Shown one piece after another: positions 15,493 through 24,761 of a stretch of DNA of 37,657 nt. The notes below the pieces were generated by a model, which searched no databases, was not told the DNA's origin, and worked only from the letters and a program-made list of their open reading frames with translations. The stretch's first letter is position 1. Each line of letters begins with the position of its first letter. This DNA comes from UBA7398 sp964597305 (lineage in GTDB: Bacteria > Actinomycetota > Actinomycetes > Nanopelagicales > Nanopelagicaceae): assembly GCA_964597305.1 (NCBI GenBank), contig CAZQWU010000009.1, positions 1-37,657 on the forward strand, given 5' to 3'. A program made the position numbers and the translations under genes.

Positions 15493-17889
15493 ATGTCGTC
15501 TCCATCTGAGCGTTTTTTTGCTGCACAAAAGCGACAGCACCATCGGCGCAGTCAAGAGTTTATTGCGACGATTGATTTTCCGTTAGATTCTTTTCAAATC
15601 AATGCCATCCATGCCATCGAAGATGGTTACGGCGTTCTCGTTGCAGCCCCCACTGGCGCGGGAAAAACTTTAGTTGGCCAATTTGCAACGTATTTAGCGA
15701 ACAGAGCGGGGGTGAAATGTTTTTACACCACGCCTATCAAAGCTTTGAGCAATCAGAAATTTCAGGAATTTGTTGATATATATGGTGAAGAGCAGGTAGG
15801 GCTTCTTACCGGAGATACGTCGATCAATGGCGAAGCACAAATTGTTGTGATGACAACCGAAGTGCTGCGAAACATGATCTACGCGGGATCGAGCACTCTC
15901 CATTCGTTGGAGTATGTGGTGATGGACGAGGTTCATTTCCTCGGAGACAAATTTCGCGGAGCAGTTTGGGAAGAGATTCTGATTCATCTGCCAGATCGAA
16001 TTCAAGTTATTTCACTCTCGGCAACTGTCTCCAACGCAGAGGAGTTTGGTGATTGGCTCAATGTGGTGCGTGGCGAAACTAAAGTGATTGTGTCAGAGGA
16101 TAGGCCGGTACCACTGTATCAACATGTTTTGATGAGGAATCGATTGCTCGATCTTTTTGTTGATGATGGCAGGATCAATCCGGAAATTCTGCAATTCGAA
16201 CGAGAATCGGCTCGACGACTTCGAACCACTCATCAACGAGATTGGAATTCGTCAGATAAACGTTCTCAGCGACAATATTTTCTTTCGAAACCAGAGATCA
16301 TTGAATTACTTGAAGAACAAGACTATCTGCCAGCTATCTTTTTCATCTTTTCTCGAGCCGGATGCGATTCTGCTGTTCGACAATGTGTTGCCGATGGACT
16401 TAATCTGACAACTCCGAGTGAACGAAAGGAGATTCAATCGATTATAAATGAAAAAACAGCCTCTTTGCCCCATCATGATTATGAGGTGGTGAATTTTCAT
16501 CAATGGTCTGATGCGCTCCTTCGAGGAATTGGCGCACACCATGCTGGCTTACTGCCAGTCTTTAAAGAAACGGTTGAATCTCTTTTTCAATTAGGTTTAT
16601 TACCGGTTGTTTTTGCAACGGAAACGCTCGCGCTAGGAATTAACATGCCGGCACATACCGTGGTTTTAGAAAAATTGAGTAAGTGGAATGGTGAATCCCA
16701 TGTCACCATCACACCAGGGGAATACACCCAGCTCACGGGAAGAGCAGGCAGACGAGGCATTGACATAGAAGGCCATGCCGTTGTTTTGTGGAATAACTCA
16801 ATTGATTCTGGCATTGCTGCTGGTTTGGCAACTACTCGTTCATTTCCGCTCAAATCATCTTTTGTTCCGTCTTACAACATGAGCGCCAATCTCATTTCGC
16901 GATTCGGATATCAACGAGCTCGAGATTCGCTAGCTGCGTCATTTGCTCAATTTCAAGCCGATCGCGCTGTCGTTGGTTTATCTCGGCAAATAGACAAAAA
17001 TAGAAAAGTTGCATTGGAATTTATGGAATCTGCTCAATGTGACAAAGGTGATTTCTCAGAGTTTATGGATTTTCGGTTGCTCATCAAGAAGTTGGAGAAG
17101 GATTTACGCGATCGAGAGGGTCGGCGAACCCTTACGCCTTCGCAACGTACAGAACGGGTCGAAACTATAGAAATGCAGATATCTGAATTACGTATACGCC
17201 AGAAAAACCATCCCGTTCACCTCTGCCCTGAACGAGAAGCTCATGCACGCTTACATGAACGCGCCCATCGCTTACTTCGCGAAAATGAAACGCTCACAGC
17301 TCGAATGGAGTCGCGCACACAAGTAATCCCACGAATATTCGATCGAGTGACTTCAGTACTTAAGCAATGCGGTTACATCGACGGTGACGTATTGACTGAT
17401 CGAGGGATAACGTTAACCAGAGTATTTTCAGAGAGAGATTTCCTTATTTCAGAGTTAATAGCTCATCGATTTTTTGAACAACTCTCTGCGACGCAATGCG
17501 TTGCTGTTATTTCTGCATGTACTTATGACGGTCGACTCGAGAGTAAATTCTCTCCACGCTTACCTCAATCTCTAGAGGACCCGCTCAACTCTCTTCTGTC
17601 ACATTGGATCCGAGTTTCTTCAATTGAAGAAAGCAATGGTCTTACTCCATTGAAAGAACCTTCTTGGGATTTTGTTTGGCATTCATATCGATGGGCCAAT
17701 GGACATTCATTGCACTCCATTTTGCGTGAGTCTGAAATTTCGCCAGGTGATTTCATACGTTCAATCCGCCAGGTGATTGATCTATTAGGTCAACTTTCCG
17801 AAGTCATGCCACAATGCAGCGCAACATTACGAGAGGCGATCCATAGAATCGATCGTGGAATAGTTGCCTATTCGGGGGTCACATCATGA
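15493..17889 (+). CDS. helY: HelY-like DEAD/DEAH-box RNA helicase (Ski2/Mtr4-like)
   Basis: Superfamily 2 ATP-dependent helicase of 798 residues related to Ski2/Mtr4/HelY. Visible motifs: Q-motif-like region near 34, Walker A APTGAGKT (52-59), Walker B DEVH in VMDEVHFLGD, motif III SATVSN, a helicase-C motif TETLALGINMPA, and the motif VI QLTGRAGRRGID. A helical C-terminal region follows and contains a charged coiled-coil-like stretch. It is shorter than the roughly 900-residue mycobacterial HelY, mainly through the C-terminal part. Probable role: RNA or structured nucleic acid unwinding during RNA turnover, in the cytoplasm. It overlaps the next gene by 4 bp (ATGA), so the kinase-helicase-exonuclease run is likely one transcript. 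Confidence 0.93.
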   Translation: MSSPSERFFAAQKRQHHRRSQEFIATIDFPLDSFQINAIHAIEDGYGVLVAAPTGAGKTLVGQFATYLANRAGVKCFYTTPIKALSNQKFQEFVDIYGEEQVGLLTGDTSINGEAQIVVMTTEVLRNMIYAGSSTLHSLEYVVMDEVHFLGDKFRGAVWEEILIHLPDRIQVISLSATVSNAEEFGDWLNVVRGETKVIVSEDRPVPLYQHVLMRNRLLDLFVDDGRINPEILQFERESARRLRTTHQRDWNSSDKRSQRQYFLSKPEIIELLEEQDYLPAIFFIFSRAGCDSAVRQCVADGLNLTTPSERKEIQSIINEKTASLPHHDYEVVNFHQWSDALLRGIGAHHAGLLPVFKETVESLFQLGLLPVVFATETLALGINMPAHTVVLEKLSKWNGESHVTITPGEYTQLTGRAGRRGIDIEGHAVVLWNNSIDSGIAAGLATTRSFPLKSSFVPSYNMSANLISRFGYQRARDSLAASFAQFQADRAVVGLSRQIDKNRKVALEFMESAQCDKGDFSEFMDFRLLIKKLEKDLRDREGRRTLTPSQRTERVETIEMQISELRIRQKNHPVHLCPEREAHARLHERAHRLLRENETLTARMESRTQVIPRIFDRVTSVLKQCGYIDGDVLTDRGITLTRVFSERDFLISELIAHRFFEQLSATQCVAVISACTYDGRLESKFSPRLPQSLEDPLNSLLSHWIRVSSIEESNGLTPLKEPSWDFVWHSYRWANGHSLHSILRESEISPGDFIRSIRQVIDLLGQLSEVMPQCSATLREAIHRIDRGIVAYSGVTS

Positions 17890-18610
17890 CATTGATGCTT
17901 TTAGATAGCGCTTCGCTCTGGTATCGGGCTTACTACGGGATGCCAGATACTTTGCTATCGCCAAGTGGTGACCCCATCAATGCCGTAAAAGGTTTTCTCG
18001 ACATGACAGCTCGCTTGATTCAGCGATATCAACCTAATCGCTTTGTTGCTTGTCTCGATGGTGATTGGCGACCAAGTTGGCGAGTTAATCTTTTTCCCCA
18101 ATATAAAGCGAATCGATTAGACGCTGAAGGCGAAGAAGAAGAACCTGATTTACTCACACCACAAATTCCTCTACTTCTTGAAGTATTGGAGGAATGTGGA
18201 CTCGCTATTGTTGGAGCAGATGATTATGAAGCTGACGATGTGATAGCAACATACGTAGAAGTAGAACCAGGTCCAATAAGGATAGTCACTGGAGACCGCG
18301 ATCTTTTTCAATTAGTTGACGACGAGCGAGATATTAAAATTGCCTACCTTGCCAAAGGTATTTCCGCTCACGACCTCGTAGATCGTCGATATATAGAAGA
18401 GAAATATTCGATCCCGGGGGATCGTTATGCACTCTTTGCCATGATTAGAGGTGATGCCTCTGATGGCCTACCAGGAATTCGAGGTATTGGCGAAAAAGGG
18501 GCAGCCACTATTGCTCAACAATTTAAATCCTTACAAGAAGCGCTCGACGCTGCACACGCCGCTGATGATCGATTGCCAAAATCGTTACGGGCGAAGCTGA
18601 TAGCTGATGC
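17886..18610 (+). CDS. 5'-3' exonuclease (FEN/PolI N-terminal-like), truncated by assembly gap
   Basis: N-terminal part (about 241 residues) of a stand-alone 5'-3' exonuclease related to the N-terminal domain of DNA polymerase I. The start MTLMLLDSASLWYRAYYG has the first metal-binding Asp, and the active-site cluster ADDYEADDVIAT, the TGDRDLFQLV block and the helix-hairpin-helix GLPGIRGIGEKGA are all present. In this family the enzyme removes 5' flaps and RNA primers during replication and repair. The frame then runs into 100 N; the rest of the protein is in the gap. A longer continuous frame that reads through the Ns into lnt is an artefact. It overlaps helY by 4 bp, as in mycobacteria where an exonuclease gene lies close by. 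Confidence 0.93.
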
Positions 18611-18710
18611 NNNNNNNNNNNNNNNNNNNNNNNNNNNNNNNNNNNNNNNNNNNNNNNNNNNNNNNNNNNNNNNNNNNNNNNNNNNNNNNNNNNNNNNNNN
18701 NNNNNNNNNN
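18611..18710. other. Assembly gap (100 N)
   Basis: Exactly 100 N, the conventional length for a scaffold gap of unknown size. It separates the 5' part of the exonuclease from the 3' part of lnt. At least the C-terminal end of the exonuclease and the N-terminal membrane helices of Lnt are missing, so the real gap is probably over 100 bp, and a whole extra gene could be hidden. Confidence 0.99.
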
Positions 18711-19946
18711 GGCGCCATTCCTTGGATCATTTTGGCTGTGGGGGAGTCACTACTTCTTCTACCTCTTGCTTTTTTCTCTTACGAACGAAATATCTTTAGT
18801 CAACTCACCTTTGCTTCATTGTTCACACTTCTGGAGGTTCTACGAGAGAAATTTCCGTTTGGTGGTTTTGGATGGGCCAGGCTTGGATTCACACAAATCG
18901 ACGGTATTTTTCAGCAACTTTATCCACTAGGTGGAACAACACTTATAACGTTTCTCATTGTATTTTTCGGTAGCTCATTGGGGATTGAGCGAAGAAAAGT
19001 ACAACTTACTGTTGCAGCGCTGTCAGTCATTCTTGCCGGGAATATTTACGAGCGTATTGTGGACGATCACCAACGATTGGATACTGTTTTCAAAATTAGC
19101 GCTGTTCAAGGGGGAGTAACGCTAGGACTTGATTTCAACCGAACTGCTCAGGAAGTTTTTCACCTGCATGATGCAACTACAGTAAAATTTGGCACTTCTG
19201 TGCAAGGAAGCGCATTTATCCTGTGGCCAGAAAATTCGGTCGATATTGATCCATTTTCGAATCCAAAAATATTGTTCGATTTAGAAGATCGAGCTCGATT
19301 AACTCAAACTTCTCTCATCATTGGTGCGGTTTTAAACGATCATGGGTTACGTAACGCTTCGCTTCTTATTTCTGGCGAGAAAGACCCATCAATTATTCGA
19401 CGATATTATAAAAATGATCTGGCTCCGTTTGGTGAATACATACCGTTACGAGGGTTAGCAGAAAAAATTTCACCATATGCTCGGGAGGTTATTGATTTTC
19501 AACCAGGGGACCGTCACGTTATTTTCCGTCCGAACGGAATACCCGTGGCACCTTTGATATGTTTTGAGGTACTTGATGATCACTATGTCGCGTCAGCAGC
19601 CCGTGACGCCTCCGTGCTTGCGATTCAAACAAATAATGCAACTTTCGGAAGAAGTCCAGAGGCGATTCAGCAATTTCTCATTAATCGTGTGCGAGCATAT
19701 GAACTTCGAAAACCTGCCGCGGTAGCGTCCACGACTGGTATCACCGCGATTGTTGATACGAAAGGTAAGGTGATTGATAGCGTGGCACAGTTTGACGCAG
19801 GAGTAGCAACTGGAGATGTGCAGCCCACTCGATATGTCACCCTTCGTGCGCGATTTCCCTATGCAAGTGAAATACTGATTGCGGCGGTGTTTATTTTTTC
19901 TTTCACGCGTCGACGAAAACCTTGGATGCCTCATGTCGCAGCTTAA
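18711..19946 (+). CDS. lnt: Apolipoprotein N-acyltransferase, 5' end missing in gap
   Basis: Lnt adds the third acyl chain to the N-terminal Cys of lipoproteins, using phospholipid as donor, at the membrane. The visible 411 residues begin inside the membrane part (IPWIILAVGESLLLLPLAFF) and include the whole nitrilase-like domain. The catalytic triad is readable: Glu in LWPENS (codon 19230-19232), Lys in YYKNDLAPFGEY (19410-19412) and Cys in PLICFEV (19560-19562). The family-typical IQTNNATFG and RVRAYELRKP are also present. In mycobacteria Lnt is fused to the mannosyltransferase in one Ppm1 protein; here they are separate but overlap by 14 bp. This is the maturation enzyme that could acylate the FKBP lipoprotein. 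Confidence 0.93.
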   Translation, partial: GAIPWIILAVGESLLLLPLAFFSYERNIFSQLTFASLFTLLEVLREKFPFGGFGWARLGFTQIDGIFQQLYPLGGTTLITFLIVFFGSSLGIERRKVQLTVAALSVILAGNIYERIVDDHQRLDTVFKISAVQGGVTLGLDFNRTAQEVFHLHDATTVKFGTSVQGSAFILWPENSVDIDPFSNPKILFDLEDRARLTQTSLIIGAVLNDHGLRNASLLISGEKDPSIIRRYYKNDLAPFGEYIPLRGLAEKISPYAREVIDFQPGDRHVIFRPNGIPVAPLICFEVLDDHYVASAARDASVLAIQTNNATFGRSPEAIQQFLINRVRAYELRKPAAVASTTGITAIVDTKGKVIDSVAQFDAGVATGDVQPTRYVTLRARFPYASEILIAAVFIFSFTRRRKPWMPHVAA

Positions 19947-20679
19947 AGTTCTCGTCATATCACCCACGTATAACGAGATTGCTTCCATTCAGCATCTCAT
20001 TGATCGCCTGGCGTCAGTTCGTAAAATGATTATTGAAAAATTCAACATTGATTTACTCGTGGTTGACGATGGAAGTCCGGATGGAACTGCGCAAAAAGTT
20101 GAGCAGATTGCAGAACTCAATAACCTTTCTTGGATCCACATTCTCAATAGAGAGAAGAAGGGTGGACTTGGACCAGCGTATATAGCCGGTTTTACCTGGG
20201 GTTTGTCGCGAGATTACGATGTGCTCTGCGAAATTGATGCCGATTTGAGTCATCAGCCGGAAGAATTAGTGGATTTACTCAACGCACTTGATGGACATGA
20301 TCTCGCTATTGGTACACGTTGGATGCCCGGAGGGTCAGTAGTCAACTGGCCATTGAGTCGACAAATGATTTCGCGAATCGGAACCAGTTATGCACGATTT
20401 GCACTCTCATTGGATCTTCGCGACATTACTAGTGGTTATCGAGCTTTTCATCGCGAAGTTTTAGAGTCAATAGATATTTCTTCAATTCATTCGCAAGGTT
20501 ATTGTTTCCAAATTGAAGTTGCGTTACGTGCCCGACAGTCTGGGTTTTCTATCGCTCAGGTACCGATTACATTTGTTGAGCGGGCCGGCGGGGTATCCAA
20601 GATGAGTAAAAAGATCGTCGTGGAAGCGCTCTGGAACGTCACAAAGTGGGGTTTTAAGCGATATCGATTTCGCCGATAA
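19933..20679 (+). CDS. ppm1: Polyprenol-phosphate mannosyltransferase (Ppm1-type, GT2)
   Basis: Family 2 glycosyltransferase of 248 residues resembling the catalytic domain of mycobacterial Ppm1/DPM1, which moves mannose from GDP-mannose to polyprenyl phosphate on the cytoplasmic face of the membrane for glycolipids and protein mannosylation. Motifs: VLVISPTYNE (5-14), DDGSPDGTA (45-53), the catalytic IDADLSHQPE, and a GTRWMPGG block; a late RAGGVSKMSKK segment is also typical of DPM1-like enzymes. No transmembrane anchor is visible. The ATG at 19933 overlaps the lnt stop by 14 bp and gives the canonical N-terminus; an upstream ATG at 19879 lies well inside lnt. It ends just before the convergent gcvP. 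Confidence 0.9.
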   Translation: MSQLKVLVISPTYNEIASIQHLIDRLASVRKMIIEKFNIDLLVVDDGSPDGTAQKVEQIAELNNLSWIHILNREKKGGLGPAYIAGFTWGLSRDYDVLCEIDADLSHQPEELVDLLNALDGHDLAIGTRWMPGGSVVNWPLSRQMISRIGTSYARFALSLDLRDITSGYRAFHREVLESIDISSIHSQGYCFQIEVALRARQSGFSIAQVPITFVERAGGVSKMSKKIVVEALWNVTKWGFKRYRFRR

Positions 20680-20691
20680 GTTACATTATGT

Positions 20692-20721
20692 AAAGTTGAA
20701 ACGCTCCTTAAGCGTAACTTT
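20692..20721. terminator. Possible bidirectional hairpin between ppm1 and gcvP
   Basis: AAAGTT (20692-20697) pairs with AACTTT (20716-20721), and inside it ACGCT (20701-20705) pairs with AGCGT (20711-20715) around a CCTTA loop; GAA is bulged. The hairpin lies in the convergent gap and runs into the gcvP stop region. There is no T-tract, so Rho-independent function is uncertain. Confidence 0.4.
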
Positions 20722-23560
20722 CAACAGGCGGACATGAACAGACCAGGTTCCTATCCCCGAATGCTCCGTCGATGCGACCTGTTGTCGGCCAATACTTTCC
20801 TCGTTGTCCGATCAATTCGCCGGGGATTAACCCGGTGAGCGTCGCTGGAAACGCACCACGTTCACGTGAATACTGTCGATCCCATTGGCTCGATGCGATA
20901 GCACCAATTGTGTGAGGCGCAAGTCGAAGCGGTGAATCTTCAATGGCAATTTTTTTATCGATCACATCTTGAATTTCATTTCGAATGGCGACCATCGCAT
21001 CAATGAAACGATTCATTTCAACAATGTCTTCTGATTCTGTCGGTTCAATCATGAGCGTTCCTGCGACCGGAAACGACATTGTTGGTGCGTGGAAACCAAA
21101 GTCCATCAATCGTTTAGCAATGTCATCAACCGTAACGCCGGATTCTTTCGTTAATGGACGAAGATCGATAATGCATTCATGAGCAACTAATCCCTTTTCG
21201 CCGGTATACAAAATGGGATAAAAAGAGCGTAATCGGTGGGCCATGTAATTTGCATTGAGAATTGCAAGATGCGTAGCGTGCGTTAAACCGGCACCACCCA
21301 TCAATCGTATATAGGCCCAAGAGATGGGCAGAATTGAGGCGGATCCAAAAGGAGCAGCAGAAATTGGTCCAGGTCCTGATTGTGGGCCCGCTAGCGCATC
21401 CAGTGGATGATTGGGAAGAAACGGAGCTAGATGAGAACGGCAAATAACCGGACCAACTCCTGGTCCCCCGCCGCCATGTGGAATGCAGAAAGTTTTATGA
21501 AGATTAAGGTGTGATACATCGGCACCGAATTTTCCAGGTTGAGCAGTTCCCACCAGCGCATTGAGATTTGCACCATCGACGTAAACTTGCCCACCTGCTT
21601 CATGAACCAACGCGCAAATTTCCGATACAGCTGATTCAAAAACTCCGTGAGTTGAAGGATACGTAATCATCAAGGCGGCAAGTGAATTGGCGTGCTCGGC
21701 AATTTTCGTTCGCAGATCAGAAACGCTGACATTTCCTTTTTCGTCGCACTCCACCACAACGACCTTCATGCCTGCCATCACAGCGCTTGCAGCATTTGTT
21801 CCATGAGCGCTCGAAGGAATTAGACAGACGTTTCTCGAGCTTTCACCTCGTGAATCATGAAAGTTACGTATCGCAAGCAATCCAGCGAATTCTCCTTGGC
21901 TACCAGCGTTGGGTTGTAACGAAACGGCGTCGTAACCAGTTATCGAAACTAACCATTGTGAAAGTTGATCAATAAGTTTTCTCGAACCTACGCTCTGTGG
22001 CGCTGGTACAAACGGATGTAGTGAGGCGAATTCTGGCCAGGTGATTGCTTCCATTTCGGTGGTTGCATTGAGTTTCATCGTGCACGATCCAAGTGGGATC
22101 ATGGTCCGATCTAAGGCGAGATCTCGATCTGATAGCGTTCGTAAGTATCTCAACATTGACGTTTCAGAATGGTACGACTGAAATACCGGATGCTGTAAGT
22201 ATCTACTGTGACGCACACACCACTCTGGTAAAGCTACGGGGTTCCTATCTTGCAAACCTAAAACGTCGAGAACCTTCGTGAAAATTTCATCTGTAGTCGT
22301 TTCGTCAAAAGAAATGCGGATTTGCTTATCGGAGACGTAAGCAAAATTAAGATGTGCTGCGCGGGCCTTCTCATGGACTTCTTCTGCATTAGCGACATCA
22401 ACCGTCACCGTATCAAAGAGAACACCATTTCGTGATTGAGAGGCAATTTGCAGTCGAGTTGCGTAATTACGAACGCGCTCGGCGATTGCTTTTAAGCCCG
22501 CAGGGCCGTGCCACATCGCATAGAAAGCGCTGATATTTGCTAATAAAACTTGCGCTGTACAAATATTACTTGTCGCTTTATCGCGTCGAATATGTTGTTC
22601 TCGAGTTTGTAACGCCAATCGAAACGCAGGATTACCATGGCTATCAATGCTCTGCCCAACTAAACGGCCAGGCAATGATCGTTCAAGTCCTTCGCGAACC
22701 GCCATGAACCCTGCATGTGGACCACCGAATCCCATGGGAACACCGAATCGTTGCGCTGAACCCACTGCGATATCAGCGCCCCACTCCCCTGGTGGCTTGA
22801 GCAACGTGAGAGCTAATAAATCTGTTGCTGAAATGACAAGTGCACCTTTGGAATGTGCGTAATGTGCAAATTTTGAGTAATCACAGACTTCGCCCGTGGT
22901 ATCTGGATACTGCAGAAGCGCTCCGAAGAATTCCCCGTCATAACCATCGCGCGCCACATGTCCAGCATCAATTTCGACGATCGTGATCCCCAATGGTTTA
23001 GCTCGAGTCCGTACGACCGCTTTTGTCTGCGGATGAAGATGCTCTTCAATGAGGAATACAGCATCGGATGGAGCTTGAGACGTTCGTCGGGCAAGAGTCA
23101 TTGCCTCCGCTGCTGCAGTGGCCTCATCAAGCATTGAAGCATTGGCAAGAAATAAACCTGTGAGATCGCAAATGAGAGTTTGAAAAGTAAAAAGCGCTTC
23201 GAGTCTGCCTTGGGATATCTCTGGTTGATATGGCGTATAGGCGGTGTACCACGCTGGATTTTCTAGTACGTTTCTTTTAATTACTGCAGGTGTAATTGTT
23301 CCGTAGTATCCAGTACCTATCAACGAGGTAAACACCAAATTTTCTTGTGCTATCTCACGCAATTCAGCAATAACTGCGACCTCGCTTTGTGCCTGCGGAA
23401 TCAGATCAGTTAATGGTTGTGTGATCGCGATGTTTTGCGGAACAACGTCCCTAATAAAGTCAGGAAGATTTTTGTAACCAAGTACAGCGAGCATTTCTTG
23501 CTCTTGCGCATGTGATGGTCCGATATGTCGATCGACGAAATCCGATCGAACGTCCGTCAT
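20708..23560 (-). CDS. gcvP: Glycine dehydrogenase (decarboxylating), P-protein
   Basis: The pyridoxal-phosphate P-protein of the glycine cleavage system, which decarboxylates glycine and passes the aminomethyl group to lipoyl-GcvH. It is a single-chain, full-length enzyme of 950 residues with the typical opening FVDRHIGPSHAQEQEMLAVLGY. The PLP lysine is in LNLHKTFCIPHGGGGPG, preceded by DGANLNALVG. The N-terminal half holds the paralogous non-PLP fold, so both halves are present, unlike the split GcvPA/GcvPB form. It follows a MerR gene by 19 bp at the end of the gcvH-garA-ftsR-DUF151-merR-gcvP run. gcvT is not in the window; the dihydrolipoamide dehydrogenase is also elsewhere. Confidence 0.97.
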   Translation of the reverse strand: MTDVRSDFVDRHIGPSHAQEQEMLAVLGYKNLPDFIRDVVPQNIAITQPLTDLIPQAQSEVAVIAELREIAQENLVFTSLIGTGYYGTITPAVIKRNVLENPAWYTAYTPYQPEISQGRLEALFTFQTLICDLTGLFLANASMLDEATAAAEAMTLARRTSQAPSDAVFLIEEHLHPQTKAVVRTRAKPLGITIVEIDAGHVARDGYDGEFFGALLQYPDTTGEVCDYSKFAHYAHSKGALVISATDLLALTLLKPPGEWGADIAVGSAQRFGVPMGFGGPHAGFMAVREGLERSLPGRLVGQSIDSHGNPAFRLALQTREQHIRRDKATSNICTAQVLLANISAFYAMWHGPAGLKAIAERVRNYATRLQIASQSRNGVLFDTVTVDVANAEEVHEKARAAHLNFAYVSDKQIRISFDETTTDEIFTKVLDVLGLQDRNPVALPEWCVRHSRYLQHPVFQSYHSETSMLRYLRTLSDRDLALDRTMIPLGSCTMKLNATTEMEAITWPEFASLHPFVPAPQSVGSRKLIDQLSQWLVSITGYDAVSLQPNAGSQGEFAGLLAIRNFHDSRGESSRNVCLIPSSAHGTNAASAVMAGMKVVVVECDEKGNVSVSDLRTKIAEHANSLAALMITYPSTHGVFESAVSEICALVHEAGGQVYVDGANLNALVGTAQPGKFGADVSHLNLHKTFCIPHGGGGPGVGPVICRSHLAPFLPNHPLDALAGPQSGPGPISAAPFGSASILPISWAYIRLMGGAGLTHATHLAILNANYMAHRLRSFYPILYTGEKGLVAHECIIDLRPLTKESGVTVDDIAKRLMDFGFHAPTMSFPVAGTLMIEPTESEDIVEMNRFIDAMVAIRNEIQDVIDKKIAIEDSPLRLAPHTIGAIASSQWDRQYSRERGAFPATLTGLIPGELIGQRGKYWPTTGRIDGAFGDRNLVCSCPPVESYA

Positions 23561-23579
23561 GGCGCAAATCTAGCGAAAG

Positions 23580-24074
23580 TTATGCCCCGCGCAACTTCCG
23601 GCGTTGAGCCAATTCATCACTTCCGTGACCAGTGATGATGGATCCATCCTCAGTATTTTCACCTTGGAGTGTTGATAAGGAACCTTCGACTTCATTCCAC
23701 ACTTTACCGATGGCGATTCCGAATACTCCTTGTCCGCCCTGGAGTAGATCGATGATCTCTTCGTTATTGGTGCACTCGTATATTGATGCCCCATCGCTCA
23801 TTAACGTGATGCGCGCAAGATCTGCTTCACCGCGTGATCGAAGGTGTGTGACTGCAGTACGAATATTCTGTAAAGATACGCCTGTATCGAGCAAGCGTTT
23901 CACTATTTTTAATACCAGGATGTCAGAGAAACCATAAAGTCGCTGCGAACCCGAACCTGAGGCTGATCTGACTGTCGGTTCAACTAATCCAGTGCGAGCC
24001 CAATAATCTAATTGGCGATATGAAATTCCGGCAGCTGTGCATGCTGTTGCGCCTCGATATCCGATCTCTGACAT
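23580..24074 (-). CDS. MerR family regulator (Rv1830-like)
   Basis: DNA-binding regulator of 164 residues with an N-terminal winged HTH (GISYRQLDYWARTGLVEPT and the RLYGFSDILVLKIVKRLLDTG segment, about 15-60). A helical dimerisation region and an acidic tail follow. The ATG at 24074 is chosen because AAGG lies 8 bases upstream; a TTG at 24092 would place that sequence inside the gene. It matches the actinobacterial Rv1830 position: between the DUF151 gene and gcvP. The mycobacterial protein has been reported to control growth and cell-division genes; whether this one does so is inference. It precedes gcvP by 19 bp, so it may be co-transcribed. No metal-binding Cys cluster typical of the MerR metal sensors is seen. 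Confidence 0.87.
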   Translation of the reverse strand: MSEIGYRGATACTAAGISYRQLDYWARTGLVEPTVRSASGSGSQRLYGFSDILVLKIVKRLLDTGVSLQNIRTAVTHLRSRGEADLARITLMSDGASIYECTNNEEIIDLLQGGQGVFGIAIGKVWNEVEGSLSTLQGENTEDGSIITGHGSDELAQRRKLRGA

Positions 24075-24092
24075 ATCTCTACCTTCTTTCAA

Positions 24093-24214
24093 GGCGGGGA
24101 AACCTTGCGGGGAATAACCGAAAGGTACTTGGGTGGAATCGTTGAATCAATCACCAACACACGCCAACTCTCAACGCCGGATTTAGACTTACGAGACGAT
24201 TCTGTCCAGAGATA
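24093..24214 (-). promoter_or_regulatory. Intergenic region upstream of the MerR gene
   Basis: A 122-bp gap between the DUF151 gene and the MerR gene, large for this gene-dense segment. It holds an AAGG ribosome-binding sequence close to the MerR start and an inverted CAAGG/CCTTG pair a little upstream (arms 24092-24096 and 24105-24109). I can see no convincing -35/-10 pair, but an internal promoter for merR-gcvP would fit here. Confidence 0.3.
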
Positions 24215-24685
24215 TTACTGCCCGAAATCCTCTGGATTGATTTGATCGAGGAACTCCTTAAATTTCTCGACTTCCTCTTCAGCCTGATCCGGGATCTCAA
24301 TACCTGCCTCTTTGAGAAGTTCTTCACTTGCCAATATGGGAGCGCCAGAGCGAAGAGCGAGCGCTATTGCATCGCTCGGACGTGATGAAATGGAGTGGCC
24401 GCCTTTGAGATTAATAAGGGCATAAAAAATACCTTCTTTAATCTCCGTTAAATGAACCGAATCGATGGAAGAACCTAGAGAGGAAATGATGGATTGCGTT
24501 AGATCATGGGTCATCGGGCGAGGTGATGTGACTCCTTGCTGAGCAAAAGCAATCGCTGTTGCTTCAACGGCTCCAACCCAAATAGGGAGATAGCGGACTC
24601 CGCCTATTTCCTTCAAGAGAACAATGGGTTGATTAGATGGCATTTCCACACGGACACCAACAACATCGATTGCTTGGAAATCCAT
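24215..24685 (-). CDS. DUF151 bifunctional nuclease family protein
   Basis: Protein of 156 residues of the BFN/DUF151 family (the Rv1829 counterpart). The typical core is present: VVLLKE-like PIVLLKEIGGVRYLPIWVG, then AIAFAQQGVTSPRPMTHDL, and SSRPSDAIALALRSGAPI, followed by an acidic C-terminus. Plant members have nuclease activity, but the bacterial activity is not established. The start is set at ATG 24685, giving the standard opening MDFQAIDVVGVRVEMP; a longer frame to 24802 would overlap the ftsR gene. It lies between ftsR and the MerR gene in the conserved gcvH-garA cluster. Confidence 0.88.
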   Translation of the reverse strand: MDFQAIDVVGVRVEMPSNQPIVLLKEIGGVRYLPIWVGAVEATAIAFAQQGVTSPRPMTHDLTQSIISSLGSSIDSVHLTEIKEGIFYALINLKGGHSISSRPSDAIALALRSGAPILASEELLKEAGIEIPDQAEEEVEKFKEFLDQINPEDFGQ

Positions 24686-24761
24686 ACCCGTAGAACGCTC
24701 CAATCTCGAATTTATTCCGGCTTGGGATAAAGAACGTTGTGTGACGATATCGAGAGGAATT

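Noticed and set aside
17886..19946. One continuous 686-codon protein
   Set aside because: It is an artefact of an in-frame 100-N gap; the two ends belong to a 5'-3' exonuclease and to Lnt.
24093..24214. Glycine riboswitch controlling gcvP
   Set aside because: The 122-bp gap before merR-gcvP lacks recognisable tandem glycine aptamer structure.
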